Assembly: GCA_005884575.1 (NCBI GenBank)
Contig: VAWW01000012.1
Location: 1 to 57,746 of the forward strand
Direction: 5' to 3'
Length of the DNA stretch: 57,746 nucleotides
Origin: Actinomycetota bacterium
Lineage (GTDB): Bacteria; Actinomycetota; Thermoleophilia; Gaiellales; Gaiellaceae
The translations under genes were made by a program, and so were the position numbers. The notes beneath the pieces are model-generated. The model did no database searches. It had not been told where the DNA came from and saw nothing but the letters and a program-made list of their open reading frames with translations. Shown piece by piece: positions 49,852 to 57,746 of the stretch; the first letter of the stretch is position 1, and the number at the start of each line of letters is the position of its first letter.

Positions 49852-51318
49852 GTGTCCCGGCTGACCCTCGTTCTCGCAATCGCCGCCGTGCTCACGGGCT
49901 CCGCGGCAGCCGCTGTCGTGCGCGGCACCGCTCGTGCGGACCGGATCCAGGTCGCCTTCGGCGGCAGGGACACCGTGCGCTGCCACGCCGGGCTCGACCT
50001 CGTCGTCGCCGACCGCATGGACACCGTCGCGTCCGACTGCGAGACCGTCGTCCGGCGTCTTTCCGTCGATCCGTTCAAGAATCCGGCGAGCCAGCACGAG
50101 ACCGCCGTCGAGCCGGACAGCTTCGCCTGGGGCTCGACCGTCGTCGCCGCGTTCCAGGTCGGCCGCTTCCAGGCCGGCGCCGCGTCGGGCACGGGCTGGG
50201 CGACCTCGACCGACGCGGGCCGCTCGTGGCGGACGGGGACGCTGCCGAGCCTCACGGCCGAGTCGACCCCGCCTGGGACCCAGACGCGGTCGTCCGATCC
50301 GGCCGTCGCCTACGACGCGCTCCACGGCGTCTGGCTCGTCGCCACGCTGACGGTCGCGCCGCGGACGTCGAACATCCTCGTCAGCCGGTCGCAGGACGGC
50401 GTCCACTGGGACGCGCCCGTGACGATGGTGAACGGGCCCGAGCTCGACAAGGAGTGGGTCGCATGCGACAACGGCGACGCGAGTCCGTTCCGCGGCCGCT
50501 GCTACAGCGCGTACACCGATGACGCGTTGCACCGGGTCTTGCTGCAGACGTCGACCGACGGCGGCGCGACCTGGTCGCAGCCGCTGCGGATCGCGCCGCA
50601 GCTGATCGGGACGCAGCCGCTGATCCAGCCGGACGGATCGCTGACCGTGCTGATGATCGACCTGCCCGACAACCGGTCCGGCTCGATCGTCGCGCTCCGC
50701 TCGACCGACGGCGGCGCGACGTTCCAGCCGCAGGTGACGGTCTCGAATGTGCAGTGGACGCTGCCGCACCGGATGCGCGCGATCCCGCTGCCATCGGCGG
50801 CGGTCGACGGGTCGGGACGGATCTTCGTCGCCTGGCACGACTGCCGGTTCCGCCCGGGCTGCCCCGTCAACGACGTCGTGCTCTCGAGCTCGGCCGACGG
50901 GACGACGTGGACGGCGCCGACGCGCGTCGCCGTAGACGGCGTCGGCTCCGGCACCGACCACTTCATCACCGGGCTCGACGCCGATCCGGCGGCGACCGGC
51001 CGCCTCGCCCTCGTCTACGGCTTCTTCGAGCCCGGCTCGTGCTCGCTCTTCTGCCGGCTCGAGATCGGGTTCACGTCGTCGTCGGACGGCGGCGCGACCT
51101 GGGCGCAGCAGCTGCGGCTCGACGCCCTGTCGATGCCGCTCGACTGGCTGCCGGCGTCGGGCGGCGGCCAGATGGTCGGCGACTACTTCTCGACGTCGTT
51201 CGCAGGCGGCCGCGCCGTGCCCGTGTTCACGCTCGCCGCCGCGCCCGCGAAGGGACGCTTCCGCGTCGCGATCTTCGCGGCGTCGCTACCCGCCCAGGGC
51301 GCGCGCAAGCGCCCGTAG
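49852..51318 (+). CDS. secreted sialidase-fold protein with Asp-box repeats
   Basis: A 488-residue exported protein. A signal peptide (LTLVLAIAAVLTGSAAAA) and a short region with RTX-like turns (FGGRDTVRCHAG) precede a beta-propeller. At least four Asp-boxes are visible (STDAGRSW, STDGGATW, STDGGATF, SSDGGATW), as in BNR/sialidase folds. No sialidase active-site Arg triad is recognised, so glycan binding or hydrolysis is only a possibility. Its end overlaps the convergent sirtuin gene by 33 bases. Confidence 0.8.
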   Translation: MSRLTLVLAIAAVLTGSAAAAVVRGTARADRIQVAFGGRDTVRCHAGLDLVVADRMDTVASDCETVVRRLSVDPFKNPASQHETAVEPDSFAWGSTVVAAFQVGRFQAGAASGTGWATSTDAGRSWRTGTLPSLTAESTPPGTQTRSSDPAVAYDALHGVWLVATLTVAPRTSNILVSRSQDGVHWDAPVTMVNGPELDKEWVACDNGDASPFRGRCYSAYTDDALHRVLLQTSTDGGATWSQPLRIAPQLIGTQPLIQPDGSLTVLMIDLPDNRSGSIVALRSTDGGATFQPQVTVSNVQWTLPHRMRAIPLPSAAVDGSGRIFVAWHDCRFRPGCPVNDVVLSSSADGTTWTAPTRVAVDGVGSGTDHFITGLDADPAATGRLALVYGFFEPGSCSLFCRLEIGFTSSSDGGATWAQQLRLDALSMPLDWLPASGGGQMVGDYFSTSFAGGRAVPVFTLAAAPAKGRFRVAIFAASLPAQGARKRP

Positions 51319-52017
51319 CGTCTCGCCGGCCGAGGCGTCGATCCGCACGTCGGCGCGCCCGTCGAACGGCGTCGGCCCGCGGTTGACGATCGCGAGCCTC
51401 CCGCCGGCGGCGAGCGTCTCCTCGGGCAGCCCGGCGACCGGATAGACCTCGAGCGACGAGCCGGCGACGAGCAGGACGCCTGCCGACCGTGCGAGCTCCA
51501 CCGCGCGGTCGATCGCCTCCTCCGGCAGCAGCTCGCCGAAGAAGACGACGTCCGGCTTCAGCACCGTGCCGCATTCCGGACAGGGCGGCACGGGCAGCAG
51601 CGGGAGCACGTCGGCGAGCGGGACGCGCAACGCGCACCCCGGACAGCTCGCGCTGCGGATCGATCCGTGCACCTCGACGACGTCCCGCGACCCCGCCCGC
51701 TCGTGCAGCAGGTCGATGTTCTGCGTGACGACCGCGCGGACGAGGCCGCGCCGCTCGAGCTCCGCGAGTGCGCGGTGCGCGTCGTTCGGCTCTGCCTCCG
51801 TGAGCATCGAGAAACGCGGCGCGTAGAACGACCACACCCGCGCGGGATCGGCGCGAAACGCCTCGATCGACCCGTACTCGAGCGGATCGAAGCGCGCCCA
51901 GATGCCCGTCGGCGAGCGGAAGTCGGGGATCCCGCTCTCCGTCGAGACCCCCGCGCCCGTCAGGACGACGCACGGCTGGTTGTGGCGCACGATCTCTGCG
52001 AGCCGCGCGATGCTCAC
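51286..52017 (-). CDS. sirtuin NAD-dependent protein deacylase (CobB family)
   Basis: A 243-residue Sir2 protein. CVVLTGAGVSTESGIPDFR binds NAD. VTQNIDLLHERAG and the catalytic His in VEVHGSI follow. A four-Cys zinc module (CPGC and CPEC) and LVAGSSLEVYPVAGL complete the fold. The residues typical of Sir2 class III desuccinylases (Tyr/Arg pair) may be in YAPRFSML. It removes acyl groups from lysine. Start GTG at 52017 is just 17 bp from the divergent thioesterase. Confidence 0.93.
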   Translation of the reverse strand: MSIARLAEIVRHNQPCVVLTGAGVSTESGIPDFRSPTGIWARFDPLEYGSIEAFRADPARVWSFYAPRFSMLTEAEPNDAHRALAELERRGLVRAVVTQNIDLLHERAGSRDVVEVHGSIRSASCPGCALRVPLADVLPLLPVPPCPECGTVLKPDVVFFGELLPEEAIDRAVELARSAGVLLVAGSSLEVYPVAGLPEETLAAGGRLAIVNRGPTPFDGRADVRIDASAGETLRALARALGG

Positions 52018-52021
52018 GCTC

Positions 52022-52028
52022 TAGAGTC
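52022..52028. promoter_or_regulatory. overlapping divergent -10 boxes for sirtuin and thioesterase
   Basis: TAGAGT (plus, 52022-52027) ends 7 bases before the ATG at 52035. GACTCT (minus, 52028-52023) ends 5 bases before the sirtuin GTG. The geometry is the same as at coaX, with five shared positions in a 17-bp gap. Confidence 0.5.
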
Positions 52029-52034
52029 TCGCGG

Positions 52035-52508
52035 ATGGACGGCTTCGGCTTCTCCACTCCGATCCGCGTGCGCTTCGCGGAGACCGACGCGCAGGGCGTC
52101 GCACACAACTCCTCCTACTTCGTGTGGTTCGAGGTCGCGCGCGTCGAGTACCTGCGCGAGTTCGCCGGCGGCTACCAGTCGCTGCGCGACGAGGGAATCG
52201 AGGCCTTCGTGCTCGAGACGCACGTGCGCTACCTCCAGCCGGCGCGGTTCGACGATGCGCTGCTCGTGCATGCGCGCTGCGTCGACGTCCGCGGCGCTCG
52301 CTTCCGCTTCGAGTACGCGATCGAGCGGAGCGGAGAGACGATCGCGGACGGCTGGACGGCGCACGCGTGCGTCGACGCGCAGACGTTTCGTCCGACGCGC
52401 ATCCCCGAATGGCTCGCGGAGGCTATTGCGTCGGCAGAGCAGTCGTCGACACCGGCGTCGTCTGCACCGGCGTCGTCTGCTCCGGCGTCGTCGGCGTCGT
52501 CGTCGTAG
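52035..52508 (+). CDS. acyl-CoA thioesterase, 4HBT hotdog fold
   Basis: A 157-residue protein. RFAETDAQGVAHNSSYFVWFEVAR is the 4HBT signature (shown as FAETDAQGVAHNSSYFVWFE), with the catalytic Asp, and FVLETHVRYLQPARFDD, LLVHARCVDV follow. It hydrolyses acyl-CoA esters, as YbgC-type proteins do. The last 25 residues are only Ser, Ala, Pro and Thr and are encoded by a short tandem repeat. That tail overlaps the convergent VanW gene by 86 bases. Confidence 0.88.
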   Translation: MDGFGFSTPIRVRFAETDAQGVAHNSSYFVWFEVARVEYLREFAGGYQSLRDEGIEAFVLETHVRYLQPARFDDALLVHARCVDVRGARFRFEYAIERSGETIADGWTAHACVDAQTFRPTRIPEWLAEAIASAEQSSTPASSAPASSAPASSASSS

Positions 52509-54294
52509 CGCCGGGCTTCGCCTTCTTCGGCTTCTTCGGCGCGACGCGCACGAGCTTCGGCTCCGCGCGATAGGACGAGTACCAGACGTCGTCGTAGAGC
52601 AGCCTGCCCGACGCGTCGTAGACCTTGCGGTGGACGCTGGTCGAGCGCGACGGCGAGCCATAGTTGTCGACCACGACATCGCCCGGCTCGAGGCTCGGGT
52701 CGACGGTCTTCTTCACCGGCGGCGCGCCCGTCTCCACGAGCGGCGCCACGGTGCTCTCGACCCTGCGATGCAGCGGCGCGCCGTAGAGGCCGACCGTGAG
52801 CTGCGACGAGCCGACGAACGTCCGCAGCAGCAGCCAGTGTTCCGTGTCGTTGACGAACTTGAGGTCGACGTCCGGATAGTTGACCGTCGCGTCGCGGCCC
52901 TGCGGATAATGGCTGATGTAGAGCGCGTGGTTCGTCCGCTCGGTGATCTTCAGGCCCGCCTCGTAGGCCGCGTTGAAAACCGTCGTCGAGACCTGGCACA
53001 CGCCGCCGCCGAGCCCGGTCTGCAGCTCGCCGTTCACGATCACCGGCGCTTCGAGGAATCCCTTCGCAGCCGAGCGCTCGCCGGTCGTCCCGTTGAACGA
53101 GAACGTCTCGCCCGGGCCGATCAGCTTGCCGTCGACGAGACGGGCGACGAGCTGGACGTTGTGGATCCGGTTCGGCACGCCGCCGAAGTAGGTCGTGTAC
53201 GCCGAGACGCGCCCGGTGATCCCCATCGCCCGCGCCTCTTGCGTCGAGAGCTTGGCCGGCGTCTCGGCGACCGCGATCGGCGCGACGCGGTTCAGCGGAC
53301 GCACCGCCGCGCGGAGGAGCGCGCGAGCCGTCGCCGCTGCGTCGAGCGTCAGCCCGGGCTGCGCGGGAATCACCCGCACCCGGCTCCCGTCGACGGCGAA
53401 CCCGGCGTCGACGGGCGGACGGCCGACCTGCTTCGCGAGCCGGCGGAGCCAGGCGTCCGCCGCGGGCCCGCCGATGCGGAGCGTGCGACGGCCGTCGGCG
53501 GGCAGCTCGAGCAGCTGCGCCACGCGCCACCGAGGGAGCTTGAAGCGGGTCGGACCGAGCGTCAGCCGGACCGGCGCGGCGAGTGCGCGGCGCGTCTGGC
53601 GCGCCGCGGGCGCGAGCGCGGCCGCCGTCAGCGTCGGCCGATCGATCCGCACCGGCAGCGCAATGGGCCGGCCGCGGTCGAACGACGCGAGCGAGCGGAC
53701 GATGATTCCGGACGCGAGCGCGCGGTCGAGGACGCGGCCCTCGCTGCCCCGGACGAGCACGGGCCGGACGCCCCGCAGGCGCAGCGCCGGCTCGCGGTGG
53801 CGCCGGTCGACGACCTTGGCGATCCGCGCCAGCTCGAGCTCGAGCGCTCCCCGGAAGACGCGCGGCCGGGGCGTGACGTCGGCGCCGAAGAAGCGGACGT
53901 CGAGCCGCTTGAAGCCGCGCAGCGGCCCGAGGCCGTCGCCCTCACGGCGGGCCTCGGAGACGGCGGCCCGCCAGTCGACGGCGACGCCGAGTGAGTCCGG
54001 CGTCACGCGGAACGAGTGCCCGCCCGCGGTGAAGGCCACCGGGACGCGCAGGAGAGCGCCCGCCCGCCTCTGCAGGAGGGCTCGCGCGTCCTCGGCCGAG
54101 AGCCCGCCGACGTTGACGCCCGCGACCCGGACGCCTGCGGCGATCCGGGTCGGCGAGCCGGCGAACAGGAGGCCGATCGCGACGCTGACCAGGACGAGGA
54201 GCCCGGCGGCGAGGGCGGTCAGCCTGAGCGGCGAGGGGACCCGCCGGCGACGTCTCGAGGTACGAATGCGCAGGGTCCGAGCGGGGGCCGACAA
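52423..54294 (-). CDS. VanW-family protein with peptidoglycan-binding-like domains
   Basis: A 623-residue single-pass membrane protein (TM LTALAAGLLVLVSVAIGLLF, about 25-44). Residues 50-330 hold repeated PG_binding_4-type modules (VNVGGLSAEDARALLQ). The VanW domain is about 340-500 (SAYTTYFGGVPNRIHNVQL, GETFSFNG, LGGGVCQVSTTVFNAA). A G5-like domain and a Thr/Pro-rich tail follow. VanW proteins accompany vancomycin-resistance loci and probably act at the cell wall. The start appears to be TTG, 7 bases after TAGACT (minus, 54307-54302). Confidence 0.88.
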   Translation of the reverse strand: MSAPARTLRIRTSRRRRRVPSPLRLTALAAGLLVLVSVAIGLLFAGSPTRIAAGVRVAGVNVGGLSAEDARALLQRRAGALLRVPVAFTAGGHSFRVTPDSLGVAVDWRAAVSEARREGDGLGPLRGFKRLDVRFFGADVTPRPRVFRGALELELARIAKVVDRRHREPALRLRGVRPVLVRGSEGRVLDRALASGIIVRSLASFDRGRPIALPVRIDRPTLTAAALAPAARQTRRALAAPVRLTLGPTRFKLPRWRVAQLLELPADGRRTLRIGGPAADAWLRRLAKQVGRPPVDAGFAVDGSRVRVIPAQPGLTLDAAATARALLRAAVRPLNRVAPIAVAETPAKLSTQEARAMGITGRVSAYTTYFGGVPNRIHNVQLVARLVDGKLIGPGETFSFNGTTGERSAAKGFLEAPVIVNGELQTGLGGGVCQVSTTVFNAAYEAGLKITERTNHALYISHYPQGRDATVNYPDVDLKFVNDTEHWLLLRTFVGSSQLTVGLYGAPLHRRVESTVAPLVETGAPPVKKTVDPSLEPGDVVVDNYGSPSRSTSVHRKVYDASGRLLYDDVWYSSYRAEPKLVRVAPKKPKKAKPGATTTTPTTPEQTTPVQTTPVSTTALPTQ

Positions 54295-54350
54295 GCGCCT
54301 CAGTCTAGCCGCACTTAAAGCTGTCCCCGGTCACGGCCGATCACACTTGG

Positions 54351-56399
54351 GTGACCGTCAACGCCGCCTCGTTCCGGCCCGCTCTCGCCGCGCGGGCGGG
54401 CGCCCTCCCGCGCCTGCGGACGGCCGTCCTCATCGGCGCGCTCGGCTGTGCGTTCCTGCTCCGGCTCGTGCTCGTCTGGCGGCGCGCGACGCCGAACTAC
54501 TTCCCCGACGAGTACCTCTACGCGTCGCTCGGCCGGTCGCTCGGCGCGCTGCATGCGCCCTCGGTCCGGGGGCAGGGCGCCCATTTCCCCGCACTGCTCC
54601 AGCCGCTCGTCACCGCCGCCGCCTGGCGCGCCGGCAGCGTCGAGACGGGCTATCGGATCGTGCAGGCAATCGGTGCCGCGGCCTTCACGCTCGCGGCCGT
54701 GCCGGTGTTCCTGCTCGCCCGGCGCGTCGGCCTGGGCCGCGGCGTCGCGGCCGCGGTCGCGGCTCTGGCTCTCGTCGTCCCGGACGGGCTCTACGCGGGA
54801 CTCGTCGTCGCGGAGCCGCTCGCGTATCCGCTCGTGCTCGGCGCAATCGCCGCGGGCGTCGCCGCCCTCGCCATGCCCAGCCGGCGCCTCCAGGTTCTCT
54901 TCCTCGTGCTCGCAGCCTTCGCCGCGTTCGCCAGGGTGCAGTTCGCGGTCCTGCCGCTCTGCTTCGTGGCGGCGGCGCTCCTCCTCGGCTCGCGCGAGCG
55001 CGGCCTGCGCCGCGTACTCCGCGAGCAGCGGCTTCCGCTCGCCGCCGTCGCCGTCGCCGCCGGCGTGGGCGTCGTCGGCGCCGCTCTGCGCGGGCTCGGC
55101 TACTACTCGGGGGCAGGCCACGTGCACGTCCATCTCGGGCCTGCGGCGAAGGCGGTCGGCATCAACCTGACCGTCCTCCTGTATGCGGGCGGCTGGGTGC
55201 TCGTGCCCGGCGCGGCGATCGGACTCGGGCTGGCGCTCGCGCGGCCACGGAACAGGACGGAGCTCGCCTTCGCCGCGTTCACGCTCGCCTTCACGGCGGC
55301 GCTGCTCGTGCAGGCGGCGCTCTGGGGCGACACGGCGATGGTGCAGGAGCGCTACGTCTTCTACGTCCTGCCGCTCGTCGCGATCTCCTTCGGGCTGCAG
55401 GCGTCGCGCGGCTGGCCGCACCGAGGGCCGCACGCGCTCCTCGCCGCAGGCCTCGTCGCGCTCGCCGCGCGCATCCCGCTCTCCGGCTACGCGCGGCCGG
55501 GCTCCGACGATCACTCGCCGTTTCTGCTCGCCGTCCAGCACCTCGAGCCGTCGCTCGGGAACGCCGGCGCAGCCGCATTCGTCGGCGGACTCGCAACCGC
55601 GGCAGCGGTGACCGCAGCACTCGCGGTCCAGCGCCCGCGCATCGCCACGCCGCTCCTGCTCGGACTCGCGCTCGTCGGCAGCGCCGCGGCGCTCGCGGGC
55701 GCGTCCGAGTTCGACCGCGCGAACTCCGTCTCCGTGCAGCACCGGTACCTGCCGGCCGACCGCTCGTGGGTCGATCACACCCGCAGCGGCAGCGCGACGC
55801 TCGTCGCCGCGTTCGGCGGCCGCCCCGTCGACGGCGAGGAACAGCTCTTCTGGAATCGCTCGATCGAACGCGTCGCGGTCTTGCCCGGCGGCACGCCGCC
55901 CGACCACCTTTCCTCGGCGTCCCTGCGCTACGGGGAAGACGGCGCCCTCCTGTCGAACGGTGTCGCGTTGCGTGGGCCTCTCGTCGTCGACGGCTACGCA
56001 GGGACGATCGTGCTCCGTGGCGCACGCCCGGTCGCGCGCGCCCCGCACTTCACGCTCTGGCTGCCCCGGGCGACTCCGCGGCTCGCGCTCTACGTGCCCG
56101 GCCGCTATTACGACGGCTACCTCTCCGGGATGGGCGCGATCCTGCTCTGGCCGGAGGGCCGGCGGCTCGCGGGCTGGCTCGACCTCGACGTACGCGCAGT
56201 GCCCGGCACGCGGCTCGAGCTGAAGCTCGGCGATCGTCGTGTCGAGGCCGGGCACGTGCGACTGCCCGTGTGCTCGAACGGCCGCTGGTCGGCGTCGTTC
56301 ACGGCGGCGCCGCGGAAGATCCTCGGCGGCCGCCCGGTCTCGGCGTGGATATCGGTGCCGCGGTACGTCGCCGACGCCACCGCCTGCCCGGGCGTCTAG
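54351..56399 (+). CDS. GT39/ArnT-like membrane glycosyltransferase
   Basis: A 682-residue protein with 10-12 membrane helices followed by a soluble beta-rich domain (about 480-682). An acidic loop after TM1 (NYFPDEYLYASLGRSL) matches the catalytic D-E motif of PMT/ArnT-type GT-C enzymes. Hydrophobic helices such as VFLLARRVGLGRG follow. The enzyme would use a polyprenyl-phosphate sugar to modify a cell-wall polymer or protein outside the membrane. The GTG at 54351 is the best start; no ribosome binding site is evident. It is divergent from the VanW gene. Confidence 0.75.
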   Translation: MTVNAASFRPALAARAGALPRLRTAVLIGALGCAFLLRLVLVWRRATPNYFPDEYLYASLGRSLGALHAPSVRGQGAHFPALLQPLVTAAAWRAGSVETGYRIVQAIGAAAFTLAAVPVFLLARRVGLGRGVAAAVAALALVVPDGLYAGLVVAEPLAYPLVLGAIAAGVAALAMPSRRLQVLFLVLAAFAAFARVQFAVLPLCFVAAALLLGSRERGLRRVLREQRLPLAAVAVAAGVGVVGAALRGLGYYSGAGHVHVHLGPAAKAVGINLTVLLYAGGWVLVPGAAIGLGLALARPRNRTELAFAAFTLAFTAALLVQAALWGDTAMVQERYVFYVLPLVAISFGLQASRGWPHRGPHALLAAGLVALAARIPLSGYARPGSDDHSPFLLAVQHLEPSLGNAGAAAFVGGLATAAAVTAALAVQRPRIATPLLLGLALVGSAAALAGASEFDRANSVSVQHRYLPADRSWVDHTRSGSATLVAAFGGRPVDGEEQLFWNRSIERVAVLPGGTPPDHLSSASLRYGEDGALLSNGVALRGPLVVDGYAGTIVLRGARPVARAPHFTLWLPRATPRLALYVPGRYYDGYLSGMGAILLWPEGRRLAGWLDLDVRAVPGTRLELKLGDRRVEAGHVRLPVCSNGRWSASFTAAPRKILGGRPVSAWISVPRYVADATACPGV

Positions 56400-56401
56400 A
56401 T

Positions 56402-57235
56402 CTAGAAGACGAACAGCTCGACGCCGCCGGAGACATTCAGCTCGATCCCGGTGATGTACGAGGCGAGGTCGGAGCACAGGAACGCGATCGCGTTCGCGAT
56501 GTCCTGCGGCTCACCGGGGCGCTTCAGCACCGTCCGGTTCACGATTCGCTGATTCATCTCTGGGTTCGCCATGTTGAAGGCCTCGGTGCCGATCACTCCG
56601 GGGACGATCGCGTTGCAGGTGATTCCGTGTCGGCCGCCCTCCATCGCGAGCGTCCGCGTCAGGCCGAGGATCCCGGCCTTCGTCGTCGAGTAGCTCGCCT
56701 GGCCGAAGCCGCCGAGCGTCCCGGCGACCGAGGCCATGTTCACGATCCGGCCCCAGCCGCGCTCCTTCATGTGCGGCCAGACCGCCTGTGCGCAGTTGAA
56801 CGCACCGGTGAGGTTGACGCGCAGGTCGCGCTCCCAGAGGTCCGGGCTCTGGTTCTGGAACTGCGCGGCGTGGTCGAGCGTCCCCGCGTTGTTGACGAGG
56901 ATGTCGACGAAGCCGAGCTCGCCGACGACCCGCGCGACCGTCGCGTCGACCTGCGCGCGGTCGGTGACGTCACACTTGACCGCCGCCGCGCGCCGGCCCA
57001 TGGCCTGGATCTCCTGCGCCGTGGCCTCGCTGTAGACCAGCCCCTGCTGCCGCGCGACCGTCGCGAGCGCGCCGTAGGCATCGGTGTCCTCGGACAGCTC
57101 CGACTCGACGAGCAGGTCGGCGATGACGACGTCCGCGCCCGCGCGCGCGAGCGTCAGCGCGTCGGCGCGCCCGAGCCCGCGCGAGCCGCCCGTGACGAGC
57201 GCGACCCGGCCCGAGAGATCGATCTCGATCGCCAT
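56402..57235 (-). CDS. short-chain dehydrogenase/reductase
   Basis: A 277-residue SDR from the ATG at 57235. The cofactor loop is ALVTGGSRGLGRADAL, LVNNAGTLDHA follows, and the catalytic Ser and Tyr-Lys are in MASVAGTLGG and YSTTKAGILGL. VPGVIGTEAFN is the family end. A 40-residue insertion after beta2 (LLVESELSEDTDAYGAL) places it among mycofactocin-type or coenzyme-coupled SDRs, but this is uncertain. Its start overlaps the methyltransferase stop by one base (TGATG). Confidence 0.88.
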   Translation of the reverse strand: MAIEIDLSGRVALVTGGSRGLGRADALTLARAGADVVIADLLVESELSEDTDAYGALATVARQQGLVYSEATAQEIQAMGRRAAAVKCDVTDRAQVDATVARVVGELGFVDILVNNAGTLDHAAQFQNQSPDLWERDLRVNLTGAFNCAQAVWPHMKERGWGRIVNMASVAGTLGGFGQASYSTTKAGILGLTRTLAMEGGRHGITCNAIVPGVIGTEAFNMANPEMNQRIVNRTVLKRPGEPQDIANAIAFLCSDLASYITGIELNVSGGVELFVF

Positions 57236-57746
57236 CAGGCGATCTTCTCCCACAGGGAGATGTGCCGGCGGCTCTCGCTCGTGAACGGCTCGCGCTGCCA
57301 GCCGCTCCACCTCCCGCGCAGCGTCATCCCCCGCCGCGCCATCAGGTCGAGCTCCGCCGGCCAGACGTAGCGGAACGGTATCGAGACGACGTCCACCTGT
57401 TCGCCGGCAATCGAGTAGTGATGCGAGATGAGACCCTGCGAGACGACGTCGTACTCGTCGAAGCCGAGATGCGTGGGCGTGACGTCGTCACGCCGACCTT
57501 GTCGGCGCCCGGCTTGGCGCGCAGCCGCGCGACCATCGCCTCCGACAGGTCGATTCCGTGCACGCGGACACCGCGCTGCGCCAGCGGCAGCGCGATCCTG
57601 CCCGTGCCGATGCCGAGCTCGAGCGCTGCGCCGTCGCCGGCGAGCTGCGCAAGGAAGTGGACGGCCGGCTCGACGACACCGGGCGCGAACATCTCGGCGC
57701 TCGACTCGTCGTACCGCGCGGCCAACCGTCCGCCGAAGTGATCCTC
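57235..57746 (-). pseudogene. class I SAM methyltransferase with central deletion, cut by window edge
   Basis: Reading in from the window edge, RLAARYDESSAEMFAP and the SAM motif I ALELGIGTGRIALPLA are in one frame up to KPGADKVGV near 57500. The next recognisable part, HLGFDEYDVVSQGLISHHY, FRYVWPAELDLMAR and ESRRHISLWEKIA with TGA, is in another frame. The 60-70 residues normally between them (motifs II-IV) are missing. So the gene has an internal deletion that is not a multiple of three. The 5' end lies beyond the window. Confidence 0.72.

Noticed and set aside
53195..57370. 1391-codon open frame on the plus strand, and other very long frames such as 54315-56477 minus and 8110-10986 plus
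   Set aside because: They are Arg/Ala/Pro-rich frames lying opposite or out of phase with well-supported genes. In GC-rich DNA such shadow frames stay open because stop codons are AT-rich. None shows a family motif.

Overview
The window is 57.7 kb of very GC-rich bacterial chromosome. Most genes start with GTG and several with TTG, stop codons are often TAG, and intergenic gaps are short. A CarD regulator, a DUF2469 protein and a SigH-type sigma factor beside a Bacillus-like gene order together suggest a deep-branching actinobacterium. The class Thermoleophilia (Gaiella or Solirubrobacter relatives) is my best guess; this is inference, since no rRNA is present.

The backbone is a run of housekeeping genes, mostly on the minus strand. 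Read from high to low coordinates it is tilS, hpt, ftsH, folP, folB, folK, coaX, (dus on plus), greA, lysS, clpC, radA, disA, carD, ispD, ispF, gltX, cysS, rlmB, yacP, sigH, tRNA-Thr. This is close to the B. subtilis order from tilS to sigH, with insertions. Tightly coupled groups (4-base overlaps) are ispD-HAD-ispF-acetyltransferase, cysS-rlmB-yacP, folP-folB and PHP phosphatase-ClpN protein-lysS. The insertions are an exporter/AKR/PhzF/mutY block (7.2-14.0 kb), a repeat-flanked EamA gene (20.5-21.8 kb), a decaying exopolysaccharide locus (24.8-28.2 kb), and a deiodinase-like gene with an in-frame TGA (33.5-34.0 kb).

Left of sigH lie two efflux-type transporters. Right of tilS (41.4-57.7 kb) is an accessory and envelope region. 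It holds a lipoprotein, a secreted glycosidase-like protein flanked by two near-identical palindromes, a DUF4081 acetyltransferase, a purine nucleoside phosphorylase, a Tat-exported phosphoesterase, an L,D-transpeptidase, a GMC oxidoreductase, an Asp-box protein, a sirtuin, a thioesterase, a VanW protein, a GT39-like membrane protein and an SDR.

Three themes cross the window. First, many starts lie 6-8 bases downstream of a TANNNT -10 box with no Shine-Dalgarno, suggesting widespread leaderless transcription; two divergent gene pairs are separated by only 17-18 bp. Second, about ten genes are frameshifted or have lost internal segments. Third, the leaders of greA and carD, both encoding RNA-polymerase-binding factors, carry terminator-like hairpins. 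The strongest novelty candidate is the deiodinase-family selenoprotein at 33468-34040. I saw no CRISPR array, insertion sequence, rRNA or replication origin.
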